From contig NZ_JBHIKY010000009.1 of NCBI RefSeq assembly GCF_042139015.1, positions 124,001-188,000 of the forward strand: a DNA stretch of 64,000 nucleotides, written 5' to 3'. The notes below the pieces were generated by a model, which did not search any database, was not told where the DNA came from, and saw only the letters and a list, made by a program, of their open reading frames with translations. Below are positions 26,444 through 35,667 of the stretch, piece after piece. Source of the stretch: JBHIKY01 sp042139015 (GTDB taxonomy: Bacteria; Bacillota; Bacilli; Bacillales; Marinococcaceae). Made by a program: the position numbers and the translations under genes. The first letter of the stretch is position 1; each line of letters starts with the position of its first letter.

Positions 26444-26520
26444 TTTTTGAACACTTATTTCATCGGATGGAAAAAGTAGAATTGGTGCATTTTAACAGAA
26501 TATAAAAAGGGGTTGTAAAG

Positions 26521-27795
26521 ATGAAAAAGTGCTGGTTGGCAATACTAAGCTTAATGTTTATTCTCGGAGCATGTTCAGGAGGCGGCAGCGGCAGTGAAGA
26601 AGATAGTTCAGAAGCAGAAAGCAGCAGTGGTGAAGAAGTAACTCTCCGCTATTTTCACCCCGGAGTGGATCAGCCCGGTACCCGTGAAGGAATTGAAGAT
26701 ATGATCGAACGGTTTGAAAGTGAAAATGAAAATGTCACCATTGAACTGGAAACGGCAGGATGGGATGATGCCTACCAAAAACTTGTTACCGATTTAAGCG
26801 GGGGTTCAGCACCGGATATCTTTTTCGGAGGGACAAGGTGGGTGCCGACTTTTGCAGCTATGGATGCGCTTCTTCCTCTAACAGAGCAAGCATCTGAGCA
26901 TATTAAATTGTTTCATGATCCGCTGCAGAGCAATGTAACAATTAACGATGAAGTTTATGCAATTCCACGTGGTTTTTCAACGAGAACATTAATTTACCGA
27001 ACGGATTTAATTGACGAACCACCGACTACCTGGGAAGAGCTGGTAGATACAGCAGTAGAGGTGCAGGAGAATAATGAAGATATTTATGGGTTTGGTGTTT
27101 CAGGAGCAAGTCATATTTCTACCGTTGAGCAATATTTGAATTATGTTTATCAGAATAACGGTGACGTTTTTGATGAAGAAGGCAATGTCATCATTAATGA
27201 GCCGGAAGCCGTGGAGGCTCTGCAATTTTACACAGACCTATACCGGGTGCATGAAGTCGTACCGAATCCTGTGGAATATAACCGTGAAGAGCTTCCTACC
27301 TTATTTTCCCAAGGGAGAATTGCCATGTATGTCATTGGCCCATGGGGCAGAAATATGATGGGCGAGGAACCCGACAATGATGAATTTCCTTATGACAATG
27401 CACCACTTCCAGAGGGAGCGTCTAAATCTAATATTTTTGGATCAGATTCGATTATGATTTCTAATGAGACTGAATATCCGGAAGAAGCATGGGATTTTGT
27501 TGAATTTATCACTCAGCCGAATGAGCAGAAACAGTATGACCTTGATCAGGGACTGGTTCCTATTCAAAAAGATGAAATGGAAGAAGAAGAATTTCATGAA
27601 GATCCGTTTTTCTCTAAATATGTAGACATGATTGAATACGGACATGAAGCGCCAAAGCCAACAGCATGGGAACCATTCCAGGACATTATCTCTGAGGCTG
27701 TACAAAATGCTATGGAAGGAACAGATCCTCAAGAGGCTCTGGATGAAGCCGCAGAGAAAATTGAAGAAGAGGATTTAATGCCAATACAGGAATAA
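26521..27795 (+). CDS. ABC sugar-binding lipoprotein of the amino-sugar cluster
   Basis: A 424-residue family 1 binding lipoprotein. The signal ends with the lipobox LGAC near residue 18, followed by a Gly/Ser/Glu linker. EGIEDMIERFESENENVTIEL and SGGSAPDIFFGGTRW match the sugar-binding family 1 fold. The mature protein is highly acidic. Linked nagA and nagB suggest an N-acetylglucosamine-containing ligand, such as a chito- or muro-oligosaccharide (inference). AAGGGG precedes the ATG. Confidence 0.92.
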   Translation: MKKCWLAILSLMFILGACSGGGSGSEEDSSEAESSSGEEVTLRYFHPGVDQPGTREGIEDMIERFESENENVTIELETAGWDDAYQKLVTDLSGGSAPDIFFGGTRWVPTFAAMDALLPLTEQASEHIKLFHDPLQSNVTINDEVYAIPRGFSTRTLIYRTDLIDEPPTTWEELVDTAVEVQENNEDIYGFGVSGASHISTVEQYLNYVYQNNGDVFDEEGNVIINEPEAVEALQFYTDLYRVHEVVPNPVEYNREELPTLFSQGRIAMYVIGPWGRNMMGEEPDNDEFPYDNAPLPEGASKSNIFGSDSIMISNETEYPEEAWDFVEFITQPNEQKQYDLDQGLVPIQKDEMEEEEFHEDPFFSKYVDMIEYGHEAPKPTAWEPFQDIISEAVQNAMEGTDPQEALDEAAEKIEEEDLMPIQE

Positions 27796-27823
27796 ATGAC
27801 TCAAGTATGTAAATCTCATAAAA

Positions 27824-27852
27824 GGCACCTTGGCGGGTGCCCCTTCTTTTTA
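27824..27852 (+). terminator. Attenuating terminator after the binding protein
   Basis: GGCACC (27824-27829) pairs with GGTGCC (27836-27841), followed by a T-rich run. It lies between the binding-protein gene and the permeases and probably lowers permease expression. Confidence 0.75.
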
Positions 27853-27952
27853 TACTTTAAAACATAAACCTTTTTAAAGGTATCAATTCTCAATGCTTTC
27901 GCCTTCTGGACCTGGCGGCAAGCCAATTTTATTGGATGGAGCTGTGAAGGTA

Positions 27953-28852
27953 ATGAATTATAAATTAAAACAAAGCTTCTCTCCCGAACGTTCTCCACTT
28001 TTGTATTTACTTCCGATGATACTTTTTATGGGAATAATGATTGCATTTCCGATTGGGAGAGTATTTTATTTATCGCTGATGGAAAATCAGCTGACCAGGC
28101 CAGAGCTTGGAGTTAATTTCGTAGGGCTCGATAATTATTTGAGTCTGTTACTATCCAACGAATTTTGGGCAACGCTTTTCCGCACAGTAGGATGGACCTC
28201 TTTATCCGTAATATTAAAAGTTGCAGCAGGCTTTGGAATAGCATGGCTGCTAGCAAAAGAAATAGGGTTTAAAAAGGTATACATGTTTTTATTAATGGTT
28301 CCGTGGGTGACACCGATGGTGGTAGCAGCAGTTTCCTTTCGGTGGATCTACGATGGGGAATTCGGCACGTTGAACTATATCCTGCGAAGTATCAACCTCA
28401 TAGAAAGCAACATCCAGTGGCTGGGAAAAGCAGCGAACGCATTTATGGCAACAGCCATTGTAGATATGTGGCTCGGCCTTCCATTTATGGTATTGATGTT
28501 TCTCGCTGGCCTGCAGTCTATACCAAAAGAATTAAAAGAATCAGCAAATATTGACGGAGCAAATGGCATGCAGGTGCTCAGGCATATCATTTTACCGATG
28601 ATGAAGCCGATCATCCTGGTAGCAACTACGTTATCAACCATTTGGACTTTTAATTCATTCGGAGTTATTTGGCCAATGACCAGGGGCGGCCCGGTCGATG
28701 CCACAACAACTCTTGTTGTAGAAGCATATGTACAATCGTTTGGCTCCTTTGATCTTGGTATGGGTGCAGCGATTGCTGTTGTGATTTTCGTGTTTTTAAT
28801 GCTCTCCACAATTGTTTACCGCAGATTATTATTGAAACAAGAGCAATGGTAA
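27953..28852 (+). CDS. ABC sugar permease, MalF/UgpA type
   Basis: The membrane protein has six hydrophobic segments and the EAA loop KESANIDGANGMQVLRHIILPMM. The frame is open from an ATG at 27893, but the leading sequence there is not membrane-like. The ATG at 27953 gives MNYKLKQSFSPERSPLLYLL and the usual length of 299 residues. No start has an ideal ribosome site, so the N-terminus is uncertain. It forms the importer channel with the following gene, 21 bases downstream. Confidence 0.9.
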   Translation: MNYKLKQSFSPERSPLLYLLPMILFMGIMIAFPIGRVFYLSLMENQLTRPELGVNFVGLDNYLSLLLSNEFWATLFRTVGWTSLSVILKVAAGFGIAWLLAKEIGFKKVYMFLLMVPWVTPMVVAAVSFRWIYDGEFGTLNYILRSINLIESNIQWLGKAANAFMATAIVDMWLGLPFMVLMFLAGLQSIPKELKESANIDGANGMQVLRHIILPMMKPIILVATTLSTIWTFNSFGVIWPMTRGGPVDATTTLVVEAYVQSFGSFDLGMGAAIAVVIFVFLMLSTIVYRRLLLKQEQW

Positions 28853-28873
28853 AAAGAGGAGCGAAGAAACCCC

Positions 28874-29707
28874 ATGAAAAATAAAAAATGGAAAAATGGT
28901 CTCGTGCATCTTACGTTAATCGTAATATTCTCCTTATTGATGCTTCCCATTTTTGTGACTTTTTCTACTTCATTGGAGACATTTCGAGGAGCGCTTTCGT
29001 GGCCGCCTTCGTTTATACCTGAAAACCCGCAGTGGATAAATTACGTGGAAGTATGGAGCGGAAGATATGAATTCAGCGGGCCATTTATTAATAGCTTGAT
29101 TATCGGTGGGATGACATCACTTATCACAATAATATTCGCTTTTCCGGCCGCCTATGCCTTAACAAGGTTTACGTTTGTCGGCCGTGGAAGCCTGCTGTTT
29201 ATTGTATTGATGACCCAAATGTTTTCTCCAGTAGTACTCATCGTCGGCCTGTATCAGCAAATTCAGGTTTACCAACTATTAAACACTCTTTCTGGTGTTA
29301 TTCTGACTAACTGTGCCTTTACGATTCCATTGGCTGTTTGGCTTCTTCACGGCTTCATGAAAAGTGTTCCGGTTGATATTGAAGAAGCGGCTGCCGTAGA
29401 TGGATGCTCAAGGGTAAGAGGAATTATTAAGGTTATTCTGCCGCTGTCGGCTCCAGGAATTGCCATGGCTGGAATCTATGCGTTTATTTGGAGCTGGAAT
29501 GACCTGCTGATCCCGCTGATCTATATCACTGAATCTTCCCTGCGTCCTGTCAGTCTTGCTTTGACTGACTTTGCCGGACAAAATACAATCTACTGGCACG
29601 AAATGATGGCAGCCAGCATTATTTCCACCATTCCAATTGCTATTATGTTTGCGTTTGTACAGAAGTATTTTGTACAAGGATTTACCGCAGGTGCAATCAA
29701 AGGATAA
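28874..29707 (+). CDS. ABC sugar permease, MalG/UgpE type
   Basis: The 277-residue protein has six hydrophobic segments, the EAA loop EEAAAVDGCSRVRGIIKVILPL and the C-terminal QKYFVQGFTAGAIKG. GAGGAG precedes the ATG. It is the second channel subunit for the amino-sugar-linked importer. The Gfo/Idh/MocA gene starts 27 bases downstream. Confidence 0.94.
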   Translation: MKNKKWKNGLVHLTLIVIFSLLMLPIFVTFSTSLETFRGALSWPPSFIPENPQWINYVEVWSGRYEFSGPFINSLIIGGMTSLITIIFAFPAAYALTRFTFVGRGSLLFIVLMTQMFSPVVLIVGLYQQIQVYQLLNTLSGVILTNCAFTIPLAVWLLHGFMKSVPVDIEEAAAVDGCSRVRGIIKVILPLSAPGIAMAGIYAFIWSWNDLLIPLIYITESSLRPVSLALTDFAGQNTIYWHEMMAASIISTIPIAIMFAFVQKYFVQGFTAGAIKG

Positions 29708-29734
29708 TACAATTTAACGAAAAAGGTGATATGT

Positions 29735-30736
29735 GTGATAAAAGTTCTGTTGGTAGGAGCGGGGACGATGGGAGAGGTTCACGCTGAAGCCTATATGAAA
29801 ATGAAGGATGCAGAGGTTATTGGTGTGGCTGATTGGAGCGAGGACAGAAGAAGAGAGCTTGCTGCCAAGCTCGGAGCGGCTCCGTTTAAGGAACTTTCAG
29901 AAGCGTTGGCTTCCTTGGAAGAAGTGGATATCGTAGACATCTGCCTTGCTACGGATAAACACGGAGATGCAGTGAAAATATCAGCTGATTACGGCGCAGC
30001 GGTTATATGTGAAAAACCTCTCGCCAGATCTTTAGAAGAAGCGGAGGAACTAATTACTTATTGTGAAAACAAGCGTACCACCTTATTCGTAGGGCACGTT
30101 CTTCGTTTTTTTCATGAATACGTCAGTATAAAAGACCGGTTGGATAACGGAGAGATCGGCATGCCGGGTGTTGTTCGGACATTTCGGGGCGGAGCATTTC
30201 CGGAAGGAATGAATAATTGGTATGCAGATGTTGAAAAAAGCGGTGGTCTGATTCTAGATATGATTATTCACGATTTTGACTTTTTGCGCTGGTGTTTTGG
30301 AGAGGTTGAGCGGGTGTATGCGAGAAGTCTGACTGATAGATTAAAGGATAAGATGGATTACGCCCTCGTCACGTTGAAATTCAAAAACGGTATACTGGCA
30401 CACGTGGAAGGAAGCTGGGCACATGAAGGTTTTAACACCGCTTTTGAAGCTGCAGGTAAAGAAGGCATTATTGATTTTGACAGCAGCCGCGATAAATCAT
30501 TAATATTGCAGCAAAAATGCGTAACAAAGAACGGCGGAGGGGTGGAAGTGCCTGCAAGTGCAGTAGAAGACAGCCCGTATTATTTGGAGCTTCGGCATTT
30601 TCTGGATTGCTTCCAAACAGGAGCAGAACCAATAGTAAACGCCAGGGATGCCGCAGAAGCGATAAGAATTTCCTTAGCCGCCCTGGAATCAGCTCGACAG
30701 AAAAAGCCTGTATATATTGGGGAGGAATTAAAATGA
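29735..30736 (+). CDS. Gfo/Idh/MocA family oxidoreductase
   Basis: The GTG at 29735 is spaced 5 bases from AAGGTGA and gives MIKVLLVGAGTMGEVHAEAY, the Rossmann start of the family. EKPLARSLEEAEELI is the conserved active-site block with the catalytic Lys. GGLILDMIIHDFDFLRW supplies the Asp and His of the substrate site. Members are NAD(P)-dependent dehydrogenases or hydrolases of sugars, inositols and their derivatives. Its stop overlaps the next start (ATGA), and the next gene is of the same family, so the two may act as a pair. Its substrate is not predictable. Confidence 0.92.
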   Translation: MIKVLLVGAGTMGEVHAEAYMKMKDAEVIGVADWSEDRRRELAAKLGAAPFKELSEALASLEEVDIVDICLATDKHGDAVKISADYGAAVICEKPLARSLEEAEELITYCENKRTTLFVGHVLRFFHEYVSIKDRLDNGEIGMPGVVRTFRGGAFPEGMNNWYADVEKSGGLILDMIIHDFDFLRWCFGEVERVYARSLTDRLKDKMDYALVTLKFKNGILAHVEGSWAHEGFNTAFEAAGKEGIIDFDSSRDKSLILQQKCVTKNGGGVEVPASAVEDSPYYLELRHFLDCFQTGAEPIVNARDAAEAIRISLAALESARQKKPVYIGEELK

Positions 30737-31710
30737 AGCTGGGAATAATCAGCTTTGCTCATGTGCATGCAGAAGGATATGCCAATGTGATAAAAGAGCT
30801 GCCGAATATAGAATTATCTGGTATTGCCTACGAAGAAGATGAATATTTAGGAAAAGCGGCAGCTAATAGGTTTCAAACCACTTTTTATTCCTCTGTAAAA
30901 AAATTATTAGACTCCGATATTGATGGAGTTATCATTACTTCTGAAAATGTACGTCACAGAAAGCATGTAGAAATGGCGGCTGAAGCCGGGAAAGCCATTC
31001 TCTGCGAGAAGCCGATTGCGACAAATAAGGAAGATGCAGAGTTTATAGTAAAGCTTTGCGAAGATGAGGGTATTTATTTTCAAACAGCATTTCCTGTGCG
31101 GTACAATACCCCGATAAGGGAGGCGAAAAAAGCACTAGAACAAGGTGCAGTCGGAGAAATTCTGGCGCTGAAAGGAACCAACAGGGGAGTGAATCCAGGC
31201 AGCTGGTTTACTGATAAAGAATTAGCCGGCGGAGGTGCCTTGATGGACCATACCGTTCACGTTGCTGATATTTTACGCTGGTACACTGATTCCGAGGTAT
31301 CGGAAGTTTATGCAGAAACGGGAAACCTTCTTCATAATCATGAAACGGAAGACTGCGGCCTTATAACGATGGAATTTGAAACGGGAGCTTTTGCCTCACT
31401 GGATGTAAGCTGGTCCCGAAATAAAAAGTTTCCAACGTGGGGAGATGTCATGATTGAGATAGTTGGAACAAAAGGAAATTTAAAAATAGATGCATTCGGG
31501 CAGCGTCTTCATGTGTACTCTAACGAACAAGGTGTGTCCTGGGAACACTGGGGAGATAACATGGACAAAGCAATGATTAAGGATTTTACAGAGAGGTCGA
31601 TGGCTGGAAATACTTCTCCAGTCACTGCATTTGATGGAATGCAAGCATTAAATGTCGCTATTGCGGCTAATAAATCTTCGACTAAAGGGAAAAGCGTCAC
31701 GATTTCATAG
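30733..31710 (+). CDS. Gfo/Idh/MocA family oxidoreductase
   Basis: The ATG at 30733 follows GGGGAGG and overlaps the previous stop; the longer open frame from 30517 runs through the upstream gene and is rejected. The 325-residue product starts MKLGIISFAHVHAEGYANVI, contains CEKPIATNKEDAE and GGGALMDHTVHVADILRWY. The start deviates from the usual GxGxxG because SFAHVHA replaces it, so cofactor binding may differ. It may use the product of the preceding enzyme. It lies in the operon that ends with nagA-nagB. Confidence 0.9.
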   Translation: MKLGIISFAHVHAEGYANVIKELPNIELSGIAYEEDEYLGKAAANRFQTTFYSSVKKLLDSDIDGVIITSENVRHRKHVEMAAEAGKAILCEKPIATNKEDAEFIVKLCEDEGIYFQTAFPVRYNTPIREAKKALEQGAVGEILALKGTNRGVNPGSWFTDKELAGGGALMDHTVHVADILRWYTDSEVSEVYAETGNLLHNHETEDCGLITMEFETGAFASLDVSWSRNKKFPTWGDVMIEIVGTKGNLKIDAFGQRLHVYSNEQGVSWEHWGDNMDKAMIKDFTERSMAGNTSPVTAFDGMQALNVAIAANKSSTKGKSVTIS

Positions 31711-31748
31711 AACTAATACACAGGTCAGTATCAAGGGAGGCGATTGAT

Positions 31749-32075
31749 ATGACTTCAAGACATTTAGAGGACTTACTCCAAACGTGCTTATTCCCAACGT
31801 CCCAACTAGAAGGTATTGGAGTGGCTTCTGCTGGACTTCTTGATACAAAAAATAATAAAATTATATATGCTCAAAATTTAAATACACGCTACGTAAAGAT
31901 TAGAGAGATTCTAACAAAGAGGTTTCTTCTGCCCGTAAAAATCTGCAATGACGTAATTGCTGCGGCTCTAGCTGAGTGTCATTGGGGTTATAATAAAAAG
32001 ACGTATCGCGCAGTTGGTGCGGTTGGGTTATTACAGAGTGATGTAGTCAACCATAATTTAATTGGTGAAAAATAG
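31749..32075 (+). pseudogene. Truncated ROK family sugar kinase
   Basis: The 108-codon frame covers only the middle of a ROK kinase: GIGVASAGLLDTKNNKIIY and LLPVKICNDVIAAALAECHWG, the region ending at the catalytic-base ND motif. The N-terminal phosphate-binding DxGGT region and the C-terminal half, with the zinc motif and ATP site, are absent. A good AGGGAGG site precedes the ATG, so it may still be translated. It is most likely a deletion remnant of a sugar kinase that fed NagA, but a short regulatory domain cannot be excluded. Confidence 0.75.
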
Positions 32076-32088
32076 AAAGGAGAAGAGG

Positions 32089-33285
32089 ATGAAAAACAAC
32101 TCCTTTTTACTTAGGCATGTGTCCGTAGTAAATCACGATTTCACGATGGACGATGCCTTCATTTTAGTAGAAGAGAACAAAATTAAAGCAGTGGGATATG
32201 AAAATAATATTGAGCAGGAGCTTTCACTGGAGGAACAGCAAATTCCAGTTCAGCATCAAGTGAAACCAGGCACACGGCTCGTTCCGGGAATGATCGATAT
32301 GCATATTCACGGAACGAGCAACTCGGATACGATGGACGCCACACCGGAGGCGCTGGAAGTAATAGCGGGAGCTCTACCGGCTGAAGGCACTACTTCCTTC
32401 CTGGCCACTACCCTGACTTCCAATGAGGAAGCGATCACAAACTCGCTCCAAAACGCAGCAGCGGTAAGGAAAGGAAAGCAGTATAAAGGGGCAGAGCTGC
32501 TAGGCATCCACCTTGAAGGCCCATTTTTTTCGGAAGAAAAAGCTGGAGCGCAGCCGAGGGAATTTTTAAGAGACGCAGATGTAGATCTGTTTCAAAAATG
32601 GCAGGAAGCGGCGGATGGCCTTATCCGCCTGGTTTCTCTAGACCCTGAAAGAGACAGGGGACATCGGTTAATCCGCTACTTAAGAGAAACGGGAGTAATT
32701 GTTTCTGCCGGCCACTCAAATGCAGGAATTGAACAAATAACCGAAGCTGTACACCAAGGTGTTTCACGTGTAACACATCTTTATAATGGAATGAGCGGCC
32801 TTAACCACCGCGAACCGGGGCTGGCTGCTGCTGCATTGCTTAATAAACATCTTCAGGCTGAGATCATTGCCGACGCCATCCATGTACATCCTGCAATGGT
32901 AAAACTTGCGTATGAAATGAAAGGGGCCTCGGGACTGACAATGATTACCGATTCGATTCGGGCAAAATGTATGAAGAATGTCAGCTTTAAGCTTGGTGGA
33001 CAGGAAGTCATCATGGAAGGAGCGAAGCCGCTGCTTCCGGATGGAACTCTTGCTGGAAGTGTATTAAAAATGAACGAAGCGATGCGAAACTTAATGACAT
33101 TTACTAAATGTCTGCCGGAGGAAGCGGTGGCTATGACGTCATGGAACGCAGCTCGCGAATTAGGTGAGGATCACCGTAAGGGAAGGATTGCACCTAGAAT
33201 GGATGCTGATTTTACTCTTCTAAATGATTCCTTTGAGGTAGAAAAAACCTGGTGCATGGGAACGCTCGCTTATGACAAGGAATAG
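32089..33285 (+). CDS. nagA: N-acetylglucosamine-6-phosphate deacetylase
   Basis: NagA removes acetate from GlcNAc-6-phosphate, giving GlcN-6-P for NagB. The 398-residue amidohydrolase carries MIDMHIHGTSNSDTMD, HLEGPFFSEEKAGAQ, SAGHSNA, THLYNGMSGLNHREPG and IADAIHVHP, the metal- and substrate-binding blocks. The catalytic Asp is in MITDSIRA, where the family usually has TDA. The ATG at 32089 is preceded by AGGAGAAGAGG. nagB follows 13 bases later. Confidence 0.96.
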   Translation: MKNNSFLLRHVSVVNHDFTMDDAFILVEENKIKAVGYENNIEQELSLEEQQIPVQHQVKPGTRLVPGMIDMHIHGTSNSDTMDATPEALEVIAGALPAEGTTSFLATTLTSNEEAITNSLQNAAAVRKGKQYKGAELLGIHLEGPFFSEEKAGAQPREFLRDADVDLFQKWQEAADGLIRLVSLDPERDRGHRLIRYLRETGVIVSAGHSNAGIEQITEAVHQGVSRVTHLYNGMSGLNHREPGLAAAALLNKHLQAEIIADAIHVHPAMVKLAYEMKGASGLTMITDSIRAKCMKNVSFKLGGQEVIMEGAKPLLPDGTLAGSVLKMNEAMRNLMTFTKCLPEEAVAMTSWNAARELGEDHRKGRIAPRMDADFTLLNDSFEVEKTWCMGTLAYDKE

Positions 33286-33298
33286 GGGGTGGAGACCG

Positions 33299-34033
33299 TT
33301 GGAAATCATTCAAGTGAAAAATTACAAAGAAATGAGTCTGCGGGCGGCAGGCCTTTTTGCCTATTATATTAAATCAAACCCACAGGCAGTACTCGGCCTT
33401 GCGACAGGCGGCACTCCCGTGGGGATGTATCGTCAACTTGCTGCATTAAAGAACCAATTCGACGCAAGCCGCGTGACCACTTTTAATTTAGATGAATATG
33501 AGGGTCTGCCTCCTCATCATCCGCAGAGTTATTATGCTTATATGAAAAGGTATGTGTTCGACCCGCTCGGGCTCAGCAGAGCACAAACCAACCTGCCCCG
33601 TGGCGATGCCCATGATCTCGAAGCGGAATGCAGGCGTTATGAACAGCTTATCAAAGATTACGGCTATATCGATCTGCAGCTTCTCGGTATCGGAGAAAAT
33701 GGTCATATTGGATTTAATGAGCCGGGCACATCTTTCACTTCTCGCACTCATCTTGTTACGCTAAAGTCCTCCACAAGAGAAGCGAATGCCCGATATTTCA
33801 AGCAGCCTGACCTTGTTCCTGATCGAGCTATTACAGCAGGCATTGCAACCATCATGAGCAGCAGCTGGATTGTTCTGCTTGCATCTGGGCCCAAAAAATC
33901 GAAAGCTCTCGAAAAGCTGCTTACAGGAGAGATTCATGAAAGCTTCCCAGCCTCCATTCTTCGTGAACATCCTAGAGTTACGATCATTGCCGATAACTCA
34001 GCACTCTCCACAGCCTCCTCTGGGCACAGATAA
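33299..34033 (+). CDS. nagB: Glucosamine-6-phosphate deaminase
   Basis: NagB converts GlcN-6-P to fructose-6-P and ammonia, feeding glycolysis. The 244-residue product contains GLATGGTPVGMYRQL (phosphate binding), TFNLDEYEGLPPHHPQSYY (catalytic Asp) and LGIGENGHIGFNEPG (catalytic His region). The start is TTG at 33299 after GGGGGTGGAG; an ATG at 33272 lies inside nagA and is unlikely. It is the last gene of the amino-sugar cluster. Confidence 0.96.
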   Translation: MEIIQVKNYKEMSLRAAGLFAYYIKSNPQAVLGLATGGTPVGMYRQLAALKNQFDASRVTTFNLDEYEGLPPHHPQSYYAYMKRYVFDPLGLSRAQTNLPRGDAHDLEAECRRYEQLIKDYGYIDLQLLGIGENGHIGFNEPGTSFTSRTHLVTLKSSTREANARYFKQPDLVPDRAITAGIATIMSSSWIVLLASGPKKSKALEKLLTGEIHESFPASILREHPRVTIIADNSALSTASSGHR

Positions 34034-34449
34034 ATTCATGACTTGAGATTTCCTGTGCTTCAGCATTTATGGTTCTAAAGCCTCCATTTTATTGATTTCC
34101 CATTCTGAGAACAATTCAGCTCCATCCTCGGCTATATTAGTACGAGGCAGAATGTTTAATAGTGTACAATCAATTTTTACAGTTTATTAATACGATAACT
34201 CATTTAGACAGGGGAAACGGCCATGCAGAGGCTATAGGAAAACACCGGATAATCATTGTTTTAATTCATGTTATAATGGATAATTCAAACTGCCCTGGAC
34301 AAAATAAATGTTATCTATGAAAAAGTGGTACAATTGTAAAAAAACATGGAATAAGTGGTGCGATGCTTTTTTCCTCCTACATACTTCTGATACAATAATC
34401 TAAGAGACTGGAAAATAAAGTCCCGTCTTATAAAAAAGGATGTATCCCA
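34034..34449 (+). other. Intergenic region upstream of DUF2294 gene
   Basis: No gene was found. A TATAAT hexamer lies near 34271, but its -35 is poor. No convincing terminator for nagB was seen. Confidence 0.4.
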
Positions 34450-35132
34450 TTGGAAAAAAATTCACTTCAAGCAGAAATAGCCAGCTACACTGGCAAGCTA
34501 TTGAGAGATAACTTTGGTAAAGGCCCTTCTTCCGTCTATGTTACGATTAAAAGGCCTTTTGTTTCGATCTATCTGAGAGATTCCTTGCACCGATGGAGCG
34601 TGTGCTGCTGGATCAAAATAAAGGGCAGAAGATAGAGGAAACAAGAGATCTTTTAATGGAGGAGCTTCTTCCGGAAATGCGAGCGACGCTGAGAGCTTCC
34701 GGTCTCGACGTGAAAGAAATGTATTATGACTGGTCGCTGTCTAACCGCTCAGGTATGGTCCTGGCGGTGCTTCATGAAGGAGATGCGGATCAACTCCCTG
34801 ATGAGTATACAGGTAGAAAACAGCTTCATAATGAAGTTGTATGGGCGAGTCAGCAGGCAGAAAAGACACCGACTCATGTCGATTCTTATTTGTTGAATGA
34901 GCGGACATTAATTGTACTCCGCAAGGGCATCCTCGTTCGTATTGAAAAGGAATTAATACGAGCGGGCTTTGAAGAAAATTTAAAGCTCACTAAACGCCAC
35001 CTGGAAAAGGGCCTCATCAACAACCAGAACCTTGAAAAGATCCTTCAAACAGGTGTTTTAGATACATTTGTAGATTGGGACTTCCAGCTGGATAAAAGCT
35101 ATTTCATATTCATATTACAACCTCCCCGTTAA
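34450..35132 (+). pseudogene. DUF2294 family protein, frameshifted
   Basis: Two overlapping frames together give one DUF2294 protein. The first starts TTG at 34450 (ASYTGKLLRDNFGKGPSSVYV, IKRPFVSIYLRDS). The second picks up at about 34590 with LAPMERVLLDQNKGQKIEETRDLL and runs to the normal end at 35132. The expected junction LRD-FLAPMERVL is restored by adding one T at GATTCC near 34580, so one base has been lost. The family has no established function. Either a true frameshift or an assembly error is possible. A terminator follows. Confidence 0.88.
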
Positions 35133-35168
35133 GGTGGAAATGAGCCGGATATTAAAGCTGGACATAAG

Positions 35169-35204
35169 CCGAAAGAGATCTCCGCGATCTTTTTCGGTTT
35201 TTTT
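35169..35204 (+). terminator. Rho-independent terminator
   Basis: CCGAAAGAGATC (35169-35180) pairs with GATCTTTTTCGG (35186-35197), with one mismatch, followed by seven T residues. Confidence 0.9.
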
Positions 35205-35277
35205 AATGGAAAAAACTGTCTCTTGAAAATGCTTGTACATTTGATTTCCATGGAACTTAAGAAAAGAGGTATCTTGC

Positions 35278-35451
35278 ATGAAATTTATTATTGACCACTC
35301 TATGCAGCTTATTCATCGAACACCATATGCAGGGGACCTTTGCAATTTTCAAGAAACTCCTTTACTGCAGAGGGAAGGCTCTCACGACGAAAGTTATATT
35401 AATAAATTGATTAAAGAAAAGAAATACGAGCGCTGCGATTATTGCAAATAA
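35278..35451 (+). CDS. Small protein, 57 residues, with C-terminal CxxC
   Basis: An ATG at 35278 with AGAGGT 7 bases upstream opens a 57-codon frame between two terminators. The product starts MKFIIDHSMQLIHRTPYAGD, contains a single Cys near residue 22 and ends KYERCDYCK. The closing CxxC could bind a metal or form a disulfide. No family was recognised. Isolation between clear terminators and a good ribosome site support a real gene. Confidence 0.6.
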   Translation: MKFIIDHSMQLIHRTPYAGDLCNFQETPLLQREGSHDESYINKLIKEKKYERCDYCK

Positions 35452-35481
35452 ACGGTCTCTCTTAAATTTTTACCACAAACT

Positions 35482-35509
35482 GCTGCGGGTGGTCCTGCCG
35501 CAGCTTTTT
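35482..35509 (+). terminator. Rho-independent terminator after the small CxxC gene
   Basis: GCTGCGG (35482-35488) pairs with CCGCAGC (35498-35504), followed by five T residues. Confidence 0.9.
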
Positions 35510-35548
35510 CTCGTGTAAAAAAAGTGCTCGCAACGTGTGTATCTTGTG

Positions 35549-35636
35549 TATAATAAAATAGTGGTCGGCATGATCAAACAGTGTTCACAATAGAAAACGC
35601 TTTTATTAACTGATTTGAATACTGTTCTTGTGATCA
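35549..35636 (+). promoter_or_regulatory. Promoter and leader with cre-like box inside an inverted repeat
   Basis: An extended -10 TGTGTATAAT ends at 35554. Downstream, TGATCA and AACAGT (35571-35582) can pair with ACTGTT (35621-35626) and TGATCA (35631-35636). The stem encloses AGAAAACGCTTTTA (35592-35605), which matches 12 of 14 cre positions. The gene at 35668 is the probable target. Confidence 0.5.
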
Positions 35637-35667
35637 CCGCAAAATAATGAAAGGAGTTTCTATACGT

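Noticed and set aside
30517..30732. Extended N-terminus for the second Gfo/Idh/MocA gene
   Set aside because: It overlaps the upstream gene out of frame; GGGGAGG and the ATG at 30733 give the normal Rossmann start.
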